Positions 32,620-41,649 of a stretch of 64,000 nt of DNA are shown piece by piece. The DNA lies in the NCBI RefSeq assembly GCF_021441885.1, contig NZ_CP090438.1, positions 2,294,001-2,358,000 of the forward strand. Reading direction: 5' to 3'. This stretch comes from Vibrio maritimus. Its GTDB lineage: Bacteria; Pseudomonadota; Gammaproteobacteria; Enterobacterales; Vibrionaceae. How positions within the stretch are numbered: position 1 is the first letter of the stretch; each line of letters opens with the position of its first letter. Position numbers and translations under genes: made by a program. The notes beneath the pieces are model-generated. The model saw only the letters and a program-made list of their open reading frames with translations, ran no database searches and had not been told where the DNA came from.

Positions 32620-34718
32620 AATGGATATCTCTTATCTTCACCCTAACACTGACACTTCTTTCATTGTCAATGTCGCCTCATGGCATTGCTCAGGACAAGA
32701 ACGTACAAGTCGGTGACCTTATCCAGGTCGATTTGCCGGGAGAATCGAGCCTTAACCGTGGCTTTCAAGTCGACAAAAGAGGACGAATCAATTTGCCTGA
32801 GGTGGGACAGGTATTCGTTGCTGGCTATGATGAAGAACAATTGAAGACAACAGTTACTCAAGCGCTTAGCCAAGTGTTCCGAGACACCAGTAACATAAAA
32901 GTGTTCATCGCTGAGAGGCAGATCCTCATCTCAGTTCAAGGTTACGTAAAAGCCCCAGGCGAGTATACGATTCCTTACAATGCGAATGTCCAAATGGCAC
33001 TTCAAGCGGCCGGAGGATTGCGCGCGGGTGCTCAGCTCAACAAGATGCTCCACCGTCGCGGCGCTGACCGTACCGAATTTGATTACAAGCGCTTCCTTGA
33101 TTCAGGGGATGACGATGGGCTACCTACCCTACAATCTCTCGACATTCTGTTTGTTCCTGCCTCTCCCCTAGTCGGGAACATAGAACAGGAGTTTGATGCA
33201 GCGAAGCTTGCCGACTCTGGTGACAGCGCTGATGCAAGACAAGCGATCAAGGTATTTGGTGAGGTTAATGCACCCGGCTCGTTCTCATACAAAGAAAATA
33301 CTGACCTCGTTGATGTGGTCATGCGAGCGGGTGGTGTAACTCGCTATGCAGCCGTGGAACAGATCCGCGTTATCAGCAACAACACACCAATCTTGTTCAA
33401 CCTCAAACGCTATTTAGACAGCGGGGATGCATCACTGCTACCTCCTCTTCAGCCTGGAGCGACTATCTTTGTCCCAAAACAAGAAGAAGAGATCAAATCT
33501 GGATCAAACACCGTTTATGTCATGGGTGAAGTAGCAGCGCCGGGCGCTTTTGAAGGAAAACCGGGTGCGACTTTTATGGATATTCTCGCCAATGCAGGCG
33601 GTCCTACTCGCTTTGCCGAATCGAGACAAATAAGAGTGATCAAATCAGATGGCACTGTTATTCCTTTCGATATGACAGCGTATACAGAGGGACTTAGTCG
33701 CTCTTCTGCACCTGCTATTGAAGCTGGAGACGCCATTTTTGTTCCTGAAAAGACGGACATTAATGAAAAATCGTGGCTGAAGATCTCCCCTGACCGAGCC
33801 GTTAATGTGATCGGCGAAGTAGAACGTCCAGGCCGCATAGAGTGGTCAGACGAAATGGACTTTATGGATCTGCTAGCGCACGTTGGCGGGCCAAAAGGTC
33901 GAGCAGACACCTCTAAGATTGAGGTAGCGAACGGCCAAAATACCGTCGTGTTCAACCTTGATGAGTTCATCAAAAACGGGGCGCCCCAATCAGAACTGCC
34001 ACTCGTGCAAGCCGGCACCGTTATTCGAGTACATGATCTACCTCAAGACCCAAGTGATAACAAATCGCAGTGGGTGAGACAGAGCTCGGATGCGTCGATC
34101 TATGTCTTTGGACAAGTCAAAGCGCCAGGTCGCTATCGATTTACCGACGAAATGCACTTCCTTGATATTTTGTCTGCCGCGGATGGCCCAACTAAGGATG
34201 CAGACATCCACAACATCCGAGTGACGCATCGTGACAAGCCTTATGCCAAAGTGAGTAAACTCAACCTATCGATGTATTTCGAAACCGGTGATGAGAGTAT
34301 CCTTCCCTTGGTCAAGCCTGGTGACACCATCTACATTCCTGAAAAAAATAAAAACTGGTTAGACAGCCCTAAAGAGAAAACGGTTCGTGTTCTTGGCGCC
34401 GTCAAAAATCCGGGTCGCTATGTATTTAATGACACCATGACCATTTTGGATATCTTGGCGGTAGCGGGTGGTCCTGATGACCGCGCTTACGTTAAGAAGA
34501 TAAGCGTCGTTAATATGTCTTGCTGCCAAGGGCAGGCACGTACCTTCGACTTGGTTGAATTTAGTAAAACCGCGGATATAAGAATGCTGCCTGTGCTTCG
34601 AGCGGGCGATACGATTTATGTACCAGATCGTCGTAATAGTTTTGCTGAGCAAGCGCGGCTGGGACTCACCGATGTGTTCCGTATTGTATCGACGATTGCC
34701 ATTATAGGAGCCTTATGA
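32616..34718 (+). CDS. sypC: Polysaccharide export protein SypC with six SLBB-like repeats
   Basis: 700 residues, much longer than Wza (about 380). A signal peptide without a lipobox cysteine precedes a Poly_export domain (about 28-105). Then come about six SLBB-type repeats of 90-100 residues, each opening with a V-x-G-x-V-x-x-PG motif (VQGYVKAPG, VFGEVNAPG, VMGEVAAPG, VIGEVERPG, VFGQVKAPG, VLGAVKNPG). A C-terminal hydrophobic stretch ends the chain. It is expected to form the periplasm-spanning outer-membrane channel for the polysaccharide. Coupled to sypB and sypD by 4-bp overlaps. Confidence 0.9.
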   Translation: MKWISLIFTLTLTLLSLSMSPHGIAQDKNVQVGDLIQVDLPGESSLNRGFQVDKRGRINLPEVGQVFVAGYDEEQLKTTVTQALSQVFRDTSNIKVFIAERQILISVQGYVKAPGEYTIPYNANVQMALQAAGGLRAGAQLNKMLHRRGADRTEFDYKRFLDSGDDDGLPTLQSLDILFVPASPLVGNIEQEFDAAKLADSGDSADARQAIKVFGEVNAPGSFSYKENTDLVDVVMRAGGVTRYAAVEQIRVISNNTPILFNLKRYLDSGDASLLPPLQPGATIFVPKQEEEIKSGSNTVYVMGEVAAPGAFEGKPGATFMDILANAGGPTRFAESRQIRVIKSDGTVIPFDMTAYTEGLSRSSAPAIEAGDAIFVPEKTDINEKSWLKISPDRAVNVIGEVERPGRIEWSDEMDFMDLLAHVGGPKGRADTSKIEVANGQNTVVFNLDEFIKNGAPQSELPLVQAGTVIRVHDLPQDPSDNKSQWVRQSSDASIYVFGQVKAPGRYRFTDEMHFLDILSAADGPTKDADIHNIRVTHRDKPYAKVSKLNLSMYFETGDESILPLVKPGDTIYIPEKNKNWLDSPKEKTVRVLGAVKNPGRYVFNDTMTILDILAVAGGPDDRAYVKKISVVNMSCCQGQARTFDLVEFSKTADIRMLPVLRAGDTIYVPDRRNSFAEQARLGLTDVFRIVSTIAIIGAL

Positions 34719-35434
34719 TGACGATTCCTGCAACCCATGCTGAAATTGAAGAGCTCTACTTAAAGGCAGAGTTACAGCAGTGCCGTACGGTCTGTATGAC
34801 GGCCTGTAATAGTGATGAAGGCACCACAGCCCTTGCTAAAGCCTTGACTGAGCGTTATCTACTCGCTGGCTATAAGACCTTGTTAGTCGACCTTAATTTA
34901 TACCGACCAGGTTTAGCGCCTCTCAGCTTTTCTGACGCTGAGGAAGGGAATGGTTTAGAAACACAATTGTTGTGTGAGCAAAATAGTGCCGACATCTCGC
35001 CAAAGGTATTTCTGGGTATTAGTGTTCCCAACGATCCTAAGACTCGTCTTCAATTTAAGGACCCGCGTCAACTCAGTGAGATTATCAATCACTGGTTAGA
35101 GGACTATGACCGTATCGTATTCGATACCTCACCTCTTTTGAACGTAAACCATAACAACATTCCAGCTCCTGTCGTCGCAAACGCCTGTGATGGCACATTT
35201 CTGGTGGTGTTAAGTGGTATCACGATGACCAATCAGGTAGAAGAAGCAACCCAACAGCTCAATGAGGGAACATCCACTAACCTTCTTGGCTCAGTCTTAA
35301 ACTGTCGAGACCAACCTTCACTGGCAAACGAAATTTGCCGCGAAATAGACAGACTGTCATGGATGCCCGATCGCATCACTGGTTGGATGAAGAGCAAAAT
35401 ACGCAACAACTCGTTCTTATCCCAATCGATCTAA
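34715..35434 (+). CDS. sypD: BY-kinase-like ATPase SypD, Walker A lysine absent
   Basis: 239 residues, P-loop fold of the CpsD/Wzc cytoplasmic kind. The Walker A' LLVDLNLYRPG (about 57-66) and Walker B RIVFDTSPL are recognisable. But the Walker A stretch reads NSDEGTTALA, with Thr37 where the GK(S/T) lysine should be, and the C-terminus (SFLSQSI) has no tyrosine cluster, so autokinase activity is doubtful. It may act as a structural partner of SypO. Two starts: ATG 34715 overlaps sypC by 4 bp; ATG 34718 has the better spacing from AGGAG. A 115-bp gap to sypG follows, the place of sypE-sypF in V. fischeri. Confidence 0.82.
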   Translation: MMTIPATHAEIEELYLKAELQQCRTVCMTACNSDEGTTALAKALTERYLLAGYKTLLVDLNLYRPGLAPLSFSDAEEGNGLETQLLCEQNSADISPKVFLGISVPNDPKTRLQFKDPRQLSEIINHWLEDYDRIVFDTSPLLNVNHNNIPAPVVANACDGTFLVVLSGITMTNQVEEATQQLNEGTSTNLLGSVLNCRDQPSLANEICREIDRLSWMPDRITGWMKSKIRNNSFLSQSI

Positions 35435-35549
35435 GAACCGTGAGCCAAGTTGTTATTATTCAGTGTGTTATCGCGATTGTTTTTAACTCGTAGCCCATTC
35501 TGTACTATCCTTTAGTTTATAGTGAGAAAACTAACAAAGGATTGTAAGT

Positions 35550-37058
35550 ATGACACCCAAAGTACTCTTGGTGGAGGACTCCTCTTCACTCGCCGTCCTC
35601 TACAAGCAATACTTAAAGAACGAGCCTTTTGACTTGCTTCATGCCGCCACTGGTGCAGAGGCGAAGCGCATACTTGAACGTACTATCCCATCGTTGATTA
35701 TTCTTGATCTCCAACTGCCAGACATGCAGGGAGACGAGATCTTAGAATGGCTAGAACTCAAAAATATTAGTATTCCTGTCGTCGTGGTTACCGCCCATGG
35801 CAGCGTAGATATTGCTGTCACCCTGATTCAAAAAGGGGCGAAAGACTTCCTAGAGAAACCAATCCGCGCGGATAGACTCAAAACCTCAATTCGAATTCAT
35901 CTAAAGCAAGCTGAGCTAGAAACCATGCTCGATGATATTCAGCAAAAGATGGATCGCGAACGCTTTCACGACTTTATTGGTGCTAGCATTCCTATGCAGG
36001 GGGTCTACAAGATCATCGATGCCGTTTCCAATACCAATGCCAGTGTATTCATTATTGGTGAAAGCGGTACGGGTAAAGAAGTTTGTGCCAATGCGATTCA
36101 CAACGAGAGTAATCGCAAGGACAAGGCGTTTGTTGCCATTAACTGTGGCGCCATTCCAAAAGACCTCATGGAAAGTGAAGTTTTCGGACATGTTAAAGGC
36201 GCCTTCACCGGCGCTGCGACCGACCGCAAAGGCGCAGCATCTCTAGCCGATGGGGGAACCTTATTTCTCGATGAGCTTTGCGAAATGGACCTAGAAATGC
36301 AGAAAAAGTTACTGCGCTTCTTACAGACAGGTACTTTCACCCCGCTAGGCGCAACCAAAGAGCAGAAGGTTGATGTCCGCATCATTTGCGCGACCAACCG
36401 AGATCCGTTACTAGAAGTGCAAGAAGGACGATTTCGAGAAGATCTCTATTATCGCGTGCATGTGGTCCCAATCCATATGCCACCTCTTAGAGATCGTGAT
36501 GGTGACATCGTGACATTGGCTGAGCACTTCCTTCGAATCTATTCAAAGCAAGATGGTCGTAGATTTGAGTCGATATCGAAAGATGCACAGCGCCTTCTTA
36601 AGCGATATGCATGGCCAGGGAACGTACGTCAGTTGCAAAACATTATTCGCAATATTGTCGTGCTTAACGATGAGAAATCATTGGGTTCACAGCACCTTCC
36701 ACCAGAGGTAATGGCTTCGACTCAGAAAAGTACTCCACCAGCGAGTTCCGTGAATTCTCGCGTACTTTCGGTGGTTCAAGAGCCTAATGCTGCGCAACAG
36801 ACAATAGCGGAACCGTCTCAGCCAATGGCAACTGCCAGCAGCGATTCATCTTTATTAGAACCTAGCATGTCCATAAATCCAGACAGCGAAAGGCCTACCT
36901 CTATTCGTCCAATGTGGCAAATTGAGCGCGAAGCTATCCAGCAAGCTATTGATTACTGTGACGGCAATGTTCTCAATGCGGCGGTATTATTGGAGCTCAG
37001 CCCTTCTACCGTCTATCGCAAAAAACAAGCTTGGGAGGCAGAAGACAGTGCCTCTTAG
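35550..37058 (+). CDS. sypG: Sigma-54-dependent response regulator SypG
   Basis: 502 residues. Receiver domain 1-120 with Asp53 as phosphoacceptor (LIILDLQLPD), acidic pair Glu9-Asp10, and Lys in EKP. AAA+ domain with Walker A GESGTGKE (about 169-176), the sigma-54-contacting GAFTGA loop and LFLDELCEMD. A long Ser/Pro/Gln-rich linker (about 390-455) precedes the Fis-type helix-turn-helix (NVLNAAVLLELSPSTVYRKKQ). In V. fischeri SypG activates the syp operons from enhancers upstream of sigma-54 promoters; matching sites occur at five places here. ATG with AAAGGA upstream. No sigma-54 promoter of its own was found in the 115-bp gap. Confidence 0.95.
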   Translation: MTPKVLLVEDSSSLAVLYKQYLKNEPFDLLHAATGAEAKRILERTIPSLIILDLQLPDMQGDEILEWLELKNISIPVVVVTAHGSVDIAVTLIQKGAKDFLEKPIRADRLKTSIRIHLKQAELETMLDDIQQKMDRERFHDFIGASIPMQGVYKIIDAVSNTNASVFIIGESGTGKEVCANAIHNESNRKDKAFVAINCGAIPKDLMESEVFGHVKGAFTGAATDRKGAASLADGGTLFLDELCEMDLEMQKKLLRFLQTGTFTPLGATKEQKVDVRIICATNRDPLLEVQEGRFREDLYYRVHVVPIHMPPLRDRDGDIVTLAEHFLRIYSKQDGRRFESISKDAQRLLKRYAWPGNVRQLQNIIRNIVVLNDEKSLGSQHLPPEVMASTQKSTPPASSVNSRVLSVVQEPNAAQQTIAEPSQPMATASSDSSLLEPSMSINPDSERPTSIRPMWQIEREAIQQAIDYCDGNVLNAAVLLELSPSTVYRKKQAWEAEDSAS

Positions 37059-38097
37059 CCCTGTGATATGGCTACTTTTGGACAGTCGCTCATTTGGCGG
37101 TATAGAAACGCACGTGTTGGAGCTGGCCAAAGGCTTGGTAGCACACAACTACCAAGTCACCGTGGTATTTTCGACCGAATACACCCCGGCAGCCCCTCTT
37201 GTAGCAGCGTTGCAGGGAGAGGAAATTCAAACCATGACACTTAGCCGTGAATATGGCAACGTCTCCACAATGTTTCGACTGCGAGAGGCCATTGCCGCTT
37301 CAAAGCAGCAAGACCGTATCCCAAGCGTTATCCATGCGCATGGTTACAAAGCCAATTTAATGCTGAGATTCACTCGTCTTATTGGAGGTACTGACTCGAT
37401 ACGTCTTGTCTCCAGTTTCCATGCAGGTGAAACACCAACAGGTCGCGTCAGAATTTATGATGCAATCGACCGTTTTAGTGCCTTTCTCAGTGAGCAACGA
37501 GTATGTGTCAGTCGCGCCATTCAATCTAAGGTTCCCTACTCAAGTGTTTTGGTTAAGAACTTCGTCCCCAGAGCCGAATTAGTCAGCGTCAGCGAGCGAA
37601 ACGTTGCCTTCGTTGGTCGACTCAGTGAGGAGAAGGGACCGGACACCTTTGTTAAGATCGCCCAACATTTTCCAGAACGTCAGTTTCATATCTATGGTTC
37701 GGGGCCTTTGGAGTCATCACTTCAACAACAAGCCGGTGACAATATCCAATTTCATGGTCATCAAAATAATATGAACAATGTTTGGTCGAACGTCGATTTA
37801 TTGTTAATTACTTCCCGCTATGAGGGATTACCGATGGCAGCCCTTGAAGCTATGTCGCGAGGCATACCCGTTATCAGCTTTGAGCTCGGCGAGTTACCCA
37901 ATGTCATTGATAGCGGCAGCAATGGATGGATAGCCTCTGATCCACAAGAGATGGTTTCCATTTTAAATGAGTGGTTTACGCTTTCTGATTCAAAAAGAGC
38001 ACAGATCAAGTATCAAGCTCAACAAACCATCGAACTCAATTACTCAACAGAGGTGGTTATTCCGACCATGCTAGATATTTATGGTATTACCGGCTAG
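37048..38097 (+). CDS. sypH: Glycosyltransferase family 4, SypH
   Basis: 349 residues from GTG 37048, chosen because GGGAGG lies 9 bases upstream and the family N-terminus (SRSFGGIETHVLELAKGL) follows; a longer frame reads back inside sypG. GT-B fold, with FVGRLSEEKGPDTFVKIA for the donor site and TSRYEGLPMAALEAMSRGIP holding the E-x7-E pair. Cytoplasmic. Overlaps the sypG 3' end by 11 bp, so the two are co-expressed. Confidence 0.88.
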   Translation: MPLSPVIWLLLDSRSFGGIETHVLELAKGLVAHNYQVTVVFSTEYTPAAPLVAALQGEEIQTMTLSREYGNVSTMFRLREAIAASKQQDRIPSVIHAHGYKANLMLRFTRLIGGTDSIRLVSSFHAGETPTGRVRIYDAIDRFSAFLSEQRVCVSRAIQSKVPYSSVLVKNFVPRAELVSVSERNVAFVGRLSEEKGPDTFVKIAQHFPERQFHIYGSGPLESSLQQQAGDNIQFHGHQNNMNNVWSNVDLLLITSRYEGLPMAALEAMSRGIPVISFELGELPNVIDSGSNGWIASDPQEMVSILNEWFTLSDSKRAQIKYQAQQTIELNYSTEVVIPTMLDIYGITG

Positions 38098-38129
38098 CTA
38101 CAGTCTCTCAAGACCAGTCCACAATTTGA

Positions 38130-38144
38130 TTCTCATATTGAGAA
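38130..38144 (+). promoter_or_regulatory. SypG-type enhancer upstream of sypL
   Basis: Perfect palindrome TTCTCATATTGAGAA, centred 68 bp before the -24 GG of the sypL promoter. Confidence 0.75.
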
Positions 38145-38203
38145 GCCAGATATTACTGAATAAAAAATCATTAAATAACAATAATTTAGAGTTTAGTTAA
38201 GTT

Positions 38204-38219
38204 TGGCACTCTAATTGCT
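38204..38219 (+). promoter_or_regulatory. Predicted sigma-54 promoter of sypL
   Basis: TGGCAC-N5-TTGCT: GG (38205-38206) and GC (38217-38218) are exactly 10 bp apart, a full consensus match, 38 bp before the sypL start. Confidence 0.88.
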
Positions 38220-38256
38220 CCTTCTTTACCTACTGAAACAGAGATTGGTAAAGTCG

Positions 38257-39645
38257 ATGCACTACTCTCCCGCACAACAACATCAAACCAAGCACAGCAA
38301 ACACATCTTGCTGAGCCTCAGCTTGTGCGTTTTAGTGGGAGCGATTTGGCTGTTTGTACCTCACCCAGTCGTCGGCATCGTCATTGCGCTACTACCAATA
38401 GGAATACTCGTAGTACTGAGTCAAACCTTTTGGCTGGTCACTCTCTTCATTGTGTTTTCTTTCTTTCGAATTCACGAGGTCTTCCCGGTACTCTATCCGT
38501 TGAAGATCCCTCTCATGCTTTCGGCAGGCGCACTGTCCGCTTTGCTGTGGCACACACTCGTTAGTCAAAAGATTAAGCTCTACTGGCACCCAACTTACAC
38601 CTGGCTTCTGATTTTCTGGGGTATTGTCATCATTGGTGTTCCCTTTGCTTCAAACAAAGGGGTTGCTGTCGCCATGTTTACTGGTAGCTACATAAAGATC
38701 ATCATCATGACGCTCGCCGTATCATGGCTGATAACCTCGTCGAAAGAGCTCTCTCGTTTCGCTTTTCTCGTTATAGTGGCTGGTCTCACTGTCGGCTGCA
38801 TGGCTATCTACAACTCAGTCAATGGAATTGGCCTTGTCGAGGGGTCTAGGGTAACGATAGGCAGGAGCTTTGGATCCATGCTCGGCGACCCAAATGACCT
38901 CGCGCTAGTCCTGATGTTTCCTATGGCGTTTACCGTCGCAATGACCACAACACGTGGTATCGGCTGGTTTATGCGCTTGCTCGCTATCGTAACTTCACTC
39001 GTCCTATTTATGGCACTGCTGGCGACGCAAAGCCGAGGGGGCCTGTTGGGCGCATTAGCGGTTTTTGGCTTCTTCGCTTGGCGACTAATACCGAGCAAAA
39101 CTCTGTTCTTTGTCGTTGGGTCAATAGCCGCCATAGCCTTATACGCAATGGCCGGGATTTCCGGGCGATCCTCTGGGGGGGCAGCAGAGGCAGGCATAGA
39201 TGCGTCAGCGATGGGACGCATCTATGCGTGGGAAGCCGCGGTTAAAATGGCTCTGGACAACCCGCTCCTGGGTGTTGGATTAGATAACTTCTACTACAAC
39301 TACTTCTTCTACAGTCCCCATTGGGATGGACTAAATCATGCCGTTCACAGTACTTGGTTTGGCGTGCTGGCTGAGTCAGGCTTTATCGGGCTGATCATTT
39401 TTGTCATTTTCATATGCAGTCTGCTTAAGTGCGCACGAAAAACCTTACTCGTCGTGGACGAGCACACTCATGCCCCCCCTTATCTAAAAGCAATGGCGCT
39501 CGCTGTCTACAGCGGCCTCATCGGCACCTTTGTCTCAGGCACCTTTCTTACTCAAGGCTTTATCTGGCCAATTTACATCCTGGCGGCTTTGACCATCGCC
39601 GTTTCACAAATCGCTTCTCATTTTGAGAAATCAACGTCAACGTAA
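38257..39645 (+). CDS. sypL: O-antigen polymerase/ligase-like membrane protein SypL
   Basis: 462 residues from ATG 38257; the open frame reaches 38215, but that start would lie inside the -12 element of the promoter. About 10-12 membrane segments, with the large periplasmic loop containing the Wzy_C-type signature around GRIYAWEAAVKMALDNPLLGVGLDNF (about 330). It would polymerise or ligate repeat units at the periplasmic face. Its last 31 bp carry the sypM enhancer, so coding and regulatory sequence overlap. Confidence 0.85.
   Translation: MHYSPAQQHQTKHSKHILLSLSLCVLVGAIWLFVPHPVVGIVIALLPIGILVVLSQTFWLVTLFIVFSFFRIHEVFPVLYPLKIPLMLSAGALSALLWHTLVSQKIKLYWHPTYTWLLIFWGIVIIGVPFASNKGVAVAMFTGSYIKIIIMTLAVSWLITSSKELSRFAFLVIVAGLTVGCMAIYNSVNGIGLVEGSRVTIGRSFGSMLGDPNDLALVLMFPMAFTVAMTTTRGIGWFMRLLAIVTSLVLFMALLATQSRGGLLGALAVFGFFAWRLIPSKTLFFVVGSIAAIALYAMAGISGRSSGGAAEAGIDASAMGRIYAWEAAVKMALDNPLLGVGLDNFYYNYFFYSPHWDGLNHAVHSTWFGVLAESGFIGLIIFVIFICSLLKCARKTLLVVDEHTHAPPYLKAMALAVYSGLIGTFVSGTFLTQGFIWPIYILAALTIAVSQIASHFEKSTST
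39615..39629 (+). promoter_or_regulatory. SypG-type enhancer inside the end of sypL
   Basis: Perfect palindrome TTCTCATTTTGAGAA within the last codons of sypL, centred 67 bp before the -24 GG of the sypM promoter. Confidence 0.75.
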
Positions 39646-39687
39646 AAGACACAAGCATAACTTATTGTTTTTATTAAACTTAAAATA

Positions 39688-39703
39688 TGGCTCAGTTCTT
39701 GTA
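39688..39703 (+). promoter_or_regulatory. Predicted sigma-54 promoter of sypMNO
   Basis: TGGCTC-N5-TTGTA: GG (39689-39690), then GT at 39701-39702 instead of the usual GC, 10 bp apart. Weaker than the other four, but the enhancer spacing supports it. Confidence 0.6.
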
Positions 39704-39788
39704 AGTACTAGGTGTATATCTTAAACATGCTTTGATTGTCACGCCAGTTAACCCAATACGTTGTGACACAGCGATAAGGAATAGCGCT

Positions 39789-40517
39789 ATGAGTACTGCC
39801 ACATCATTTGATTTTAAATCATGGCTACGCAGCCACCCCAATCCTAAAATGAGAAACCTTTTTGTCTTTTTGAAAAAGGTGAGAGCGGCGGGACTGCCAA
39901 CACCTCGTTTCTACAACAAGCTGGCCTATCGTCTTATCACGTTGTTACGAATGGGCGTGGAGACTACCTCAAGGCTGCTAATCTACACACCCGCATTCAA
40001 AGGAAGAGTAGAAGCCTGCGGCCACTCTCTATACCTGTATAGCGGTTTACCGCTTGTTACCGGTCCACTGGCCATCACACTGGGTAATGAATGTCGGATT
40101 TCAGGCCATACGACCTTCAGTGCTCGCACCGCCCCTCACCCTGACCCAAGTATTCAACCTACATTAAAAGTCGGCAGCAACGTCGATATTGGCTGGCAAG
40201 TCTCAATCGCCGTTGCTGGACTCGTAGACATTCAAGATAACGTTCGCATCGCCGGTCGCTGTCAGCTTTTTGGCTACTCTGGTCATCCTCTAAATGCCAG
40301 CGAGCGAGCGCTCGGTGCACCGGATGAAGATCATCGAATCGGTAACATTGTACTGGAGAAAGACGTGTGGCTCGCGACAGGTGTCACCGTTCAACCTGGC
40401 GTCACTATTGGTCAAGGAACCATTGTCGCCGCTGGCAGCGTGGTCACCCACGACCTACCTGCAAACGTCATCGCCGCGGGTTCTCCGGCAAGAGTTGTCA
40501 AACAGATTCAGCAGTGA
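39789..40517 (+). CDS. sypM: Left-handed beta-helix acyltransferase SypM
   Basis: 242 residues from ATG 39789, with AAGGA 8 bases upstream; an upstream frame from 39732 lacks a ribosome site. Hexapeptide repeats in the second half (about 110-240: NVDIGWQVSIAVAG..IGNIVLEKDVWLATGVTVQPGVTIGQGTIVAAGSVV) are those of the WcaF/maltose acetyltransferase type, so an O-acetyl transfer onto the polysaccharide is likely. First gene of sypMNO; sypN follows after 10 bp. Confidence 0.87.
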   Translation: MSTATSFDFKSWLRSHPNPKMRNLFVFLKKVRAAGLPTPRFYNKLAYRLITLLRMGVETTSRLLIYTPAFKGRVEACGHSLYLYSGLPLVTGPLAITLGNECRISGHTTFSARTAPHPDPSIQPTLKVGSNVDIGWQVSIAVAGLVDIQDNVRIAGRCQLFGYSGHPLNASERALGAPDEDHRIGNIVLEKDVWLATGVTVQPGVTIGQGTIVAAGSVVTHDLPANVIAAGSPARVVKQIQQ

Positions 40518-40527
40518 GGCGTGAGCT

Positions 40528-41649
40528 ATGAGAGATCTAATTGTATTCGGTGAAGATTTTGGTGCGCTGCCTTCTAGTACCCAGCACCTAGTAAAGCGCC
40601 TGGCGAAGAAAAGACAGGTGTTGTGGATTAACTCCATCGGTCTTCGCAAACCAAACTTCAACCTTAAAGATGCAAAGCGAGCGCTTGATAAGCTGCTAGG
40701 AAAGGGAAAGAGCCAGACCTTTGTCCGAGGCGAGGTAATAAAACCTGCGTCAATGACAGTGGCTACCATTAAAACGTTTCCAGCGCCCAAGTCGCATTGG
40801 GCTCGAACACTCACAGCCAAAGCCATGTTACGTCAGCTTAGGCCAATGATTGAAAAGCTTAACTTACACGATCCAATCGTTTGGACATCATTGCCAACCG
40901 CAGCAGATGTTTGCAGATTGCTCGATAAGCGCTCAACTGTTTATTATTGCGGCGATGATTTTGGATCATTAGCCGGAGTTGATCACGAGACGGTCTTAGA
41001 GCATGAAAAATCCTTAGTGGAGCACGCCAGTCTGGTAATCACGGCTAGTGACAAACTATACGGTAAGTTTCCATTAGAGAAAACCTGCTTACTCACTCAC
41101 GGTGTCGATAGTGTTCAGTTCTCAAGTCCCACTCAACCCGCGTCAGATTTACCCAATCGAGGAAGACCAACAGCGGGGTTTTATGGCAGCCTCTCTGACT
41201 GGCTTGACTACGACCTAATCAATCAAACCATCGCTGCAATGCCAGATTGGGACTTTGTGTTCATTGGCCAATGTGAGCTAGCGAAACATCCGATCATCGA
41301 GGCAGACAACGTCTTTTGCCTTGGACCAAAACCCCATCACGAGCTACCTCGTTACAGCCAACATTGGACCGTGAGTTTATTGCCCTTTGTGTTGAACCAA
41401 CAAATCAAGGCCTGCAACCCACTAAAACTCAAAGAGTATCTCGCGGCGCGCCGTCCTATTGTAACCACAGACTTCCCTGCTCTTGATGGCTACCGACAGC
41501 ATGTGAACGTCATTTCAGATGTCCCTTCGATGGTTACAACCTTGAAGGCGCTTGCTGCAACAGATTCAAAGCTACCAAAAGGCTTGGTGGATAACGAGAG
41601 TTGGGACTACCGCGCCAATGCACTAGAAACGTATTTGGAGGCTCTATGA
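40528..41649 (+). CDS. sypN: Glycosyltransferase SypN
   Basis: 373 residues, GT-B type. A weak but recognisable layout: LTHGVDSVQF in the middle, then AGFYGSLSDWLDYDLI and an ending with NPLKLKEYLAARRPIVTTD, where the family's second Glu sits. No membrane segment; cytoplasmic. GAGG precedes the ATG. Its stop overlaps the sypO start by 4 bp. Specificity not readable from sequence. Confidence 0.82.
   Translation: MRDLIVFGEDFGALPSSTQHLVKRLAKKRQVLWINSIGLRKPNFNLKDAKRALDKLLGKGKSQTFVRGEVIKPASMTVATIKTFPAPKSHWARTLTAKAMLRQLRPMIEKLNLHDPIVWTSLPTAADVCRLLDKRSTVYYCGDDFGSLAGVDHETVLEHEKSLVEHASLVITASDKLYGKFPLEKTCLLTHGVDSVQFSSPTQPASDLPNRGRPTAGFYGSLSDWLDYDLINQTIAAMPDWDFVFIGQCELAKHPIIEADNVFCLGPKPHHELPRYSQHWTVSLLPFVLNQQIKACNPLKLKEYLAARRPIVTTDFPALDGYRQHVNVISDVPSMVTTLKALAATDSKLPKGLVDNESWDYRANALETYLEAL

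Noticed and set aside
35434..35550. Possible remnant of sypE or sypF.
   Set aside because: The 115 bp show no stretch of coding character on either strand.
38215..38256. Upstream TTG extension of sypL (start at 38215).
   Set aside because: It would begin within the -12 element of the sigma-54 promoter; the ATG at 38257 is the first start after the expected transcript start.
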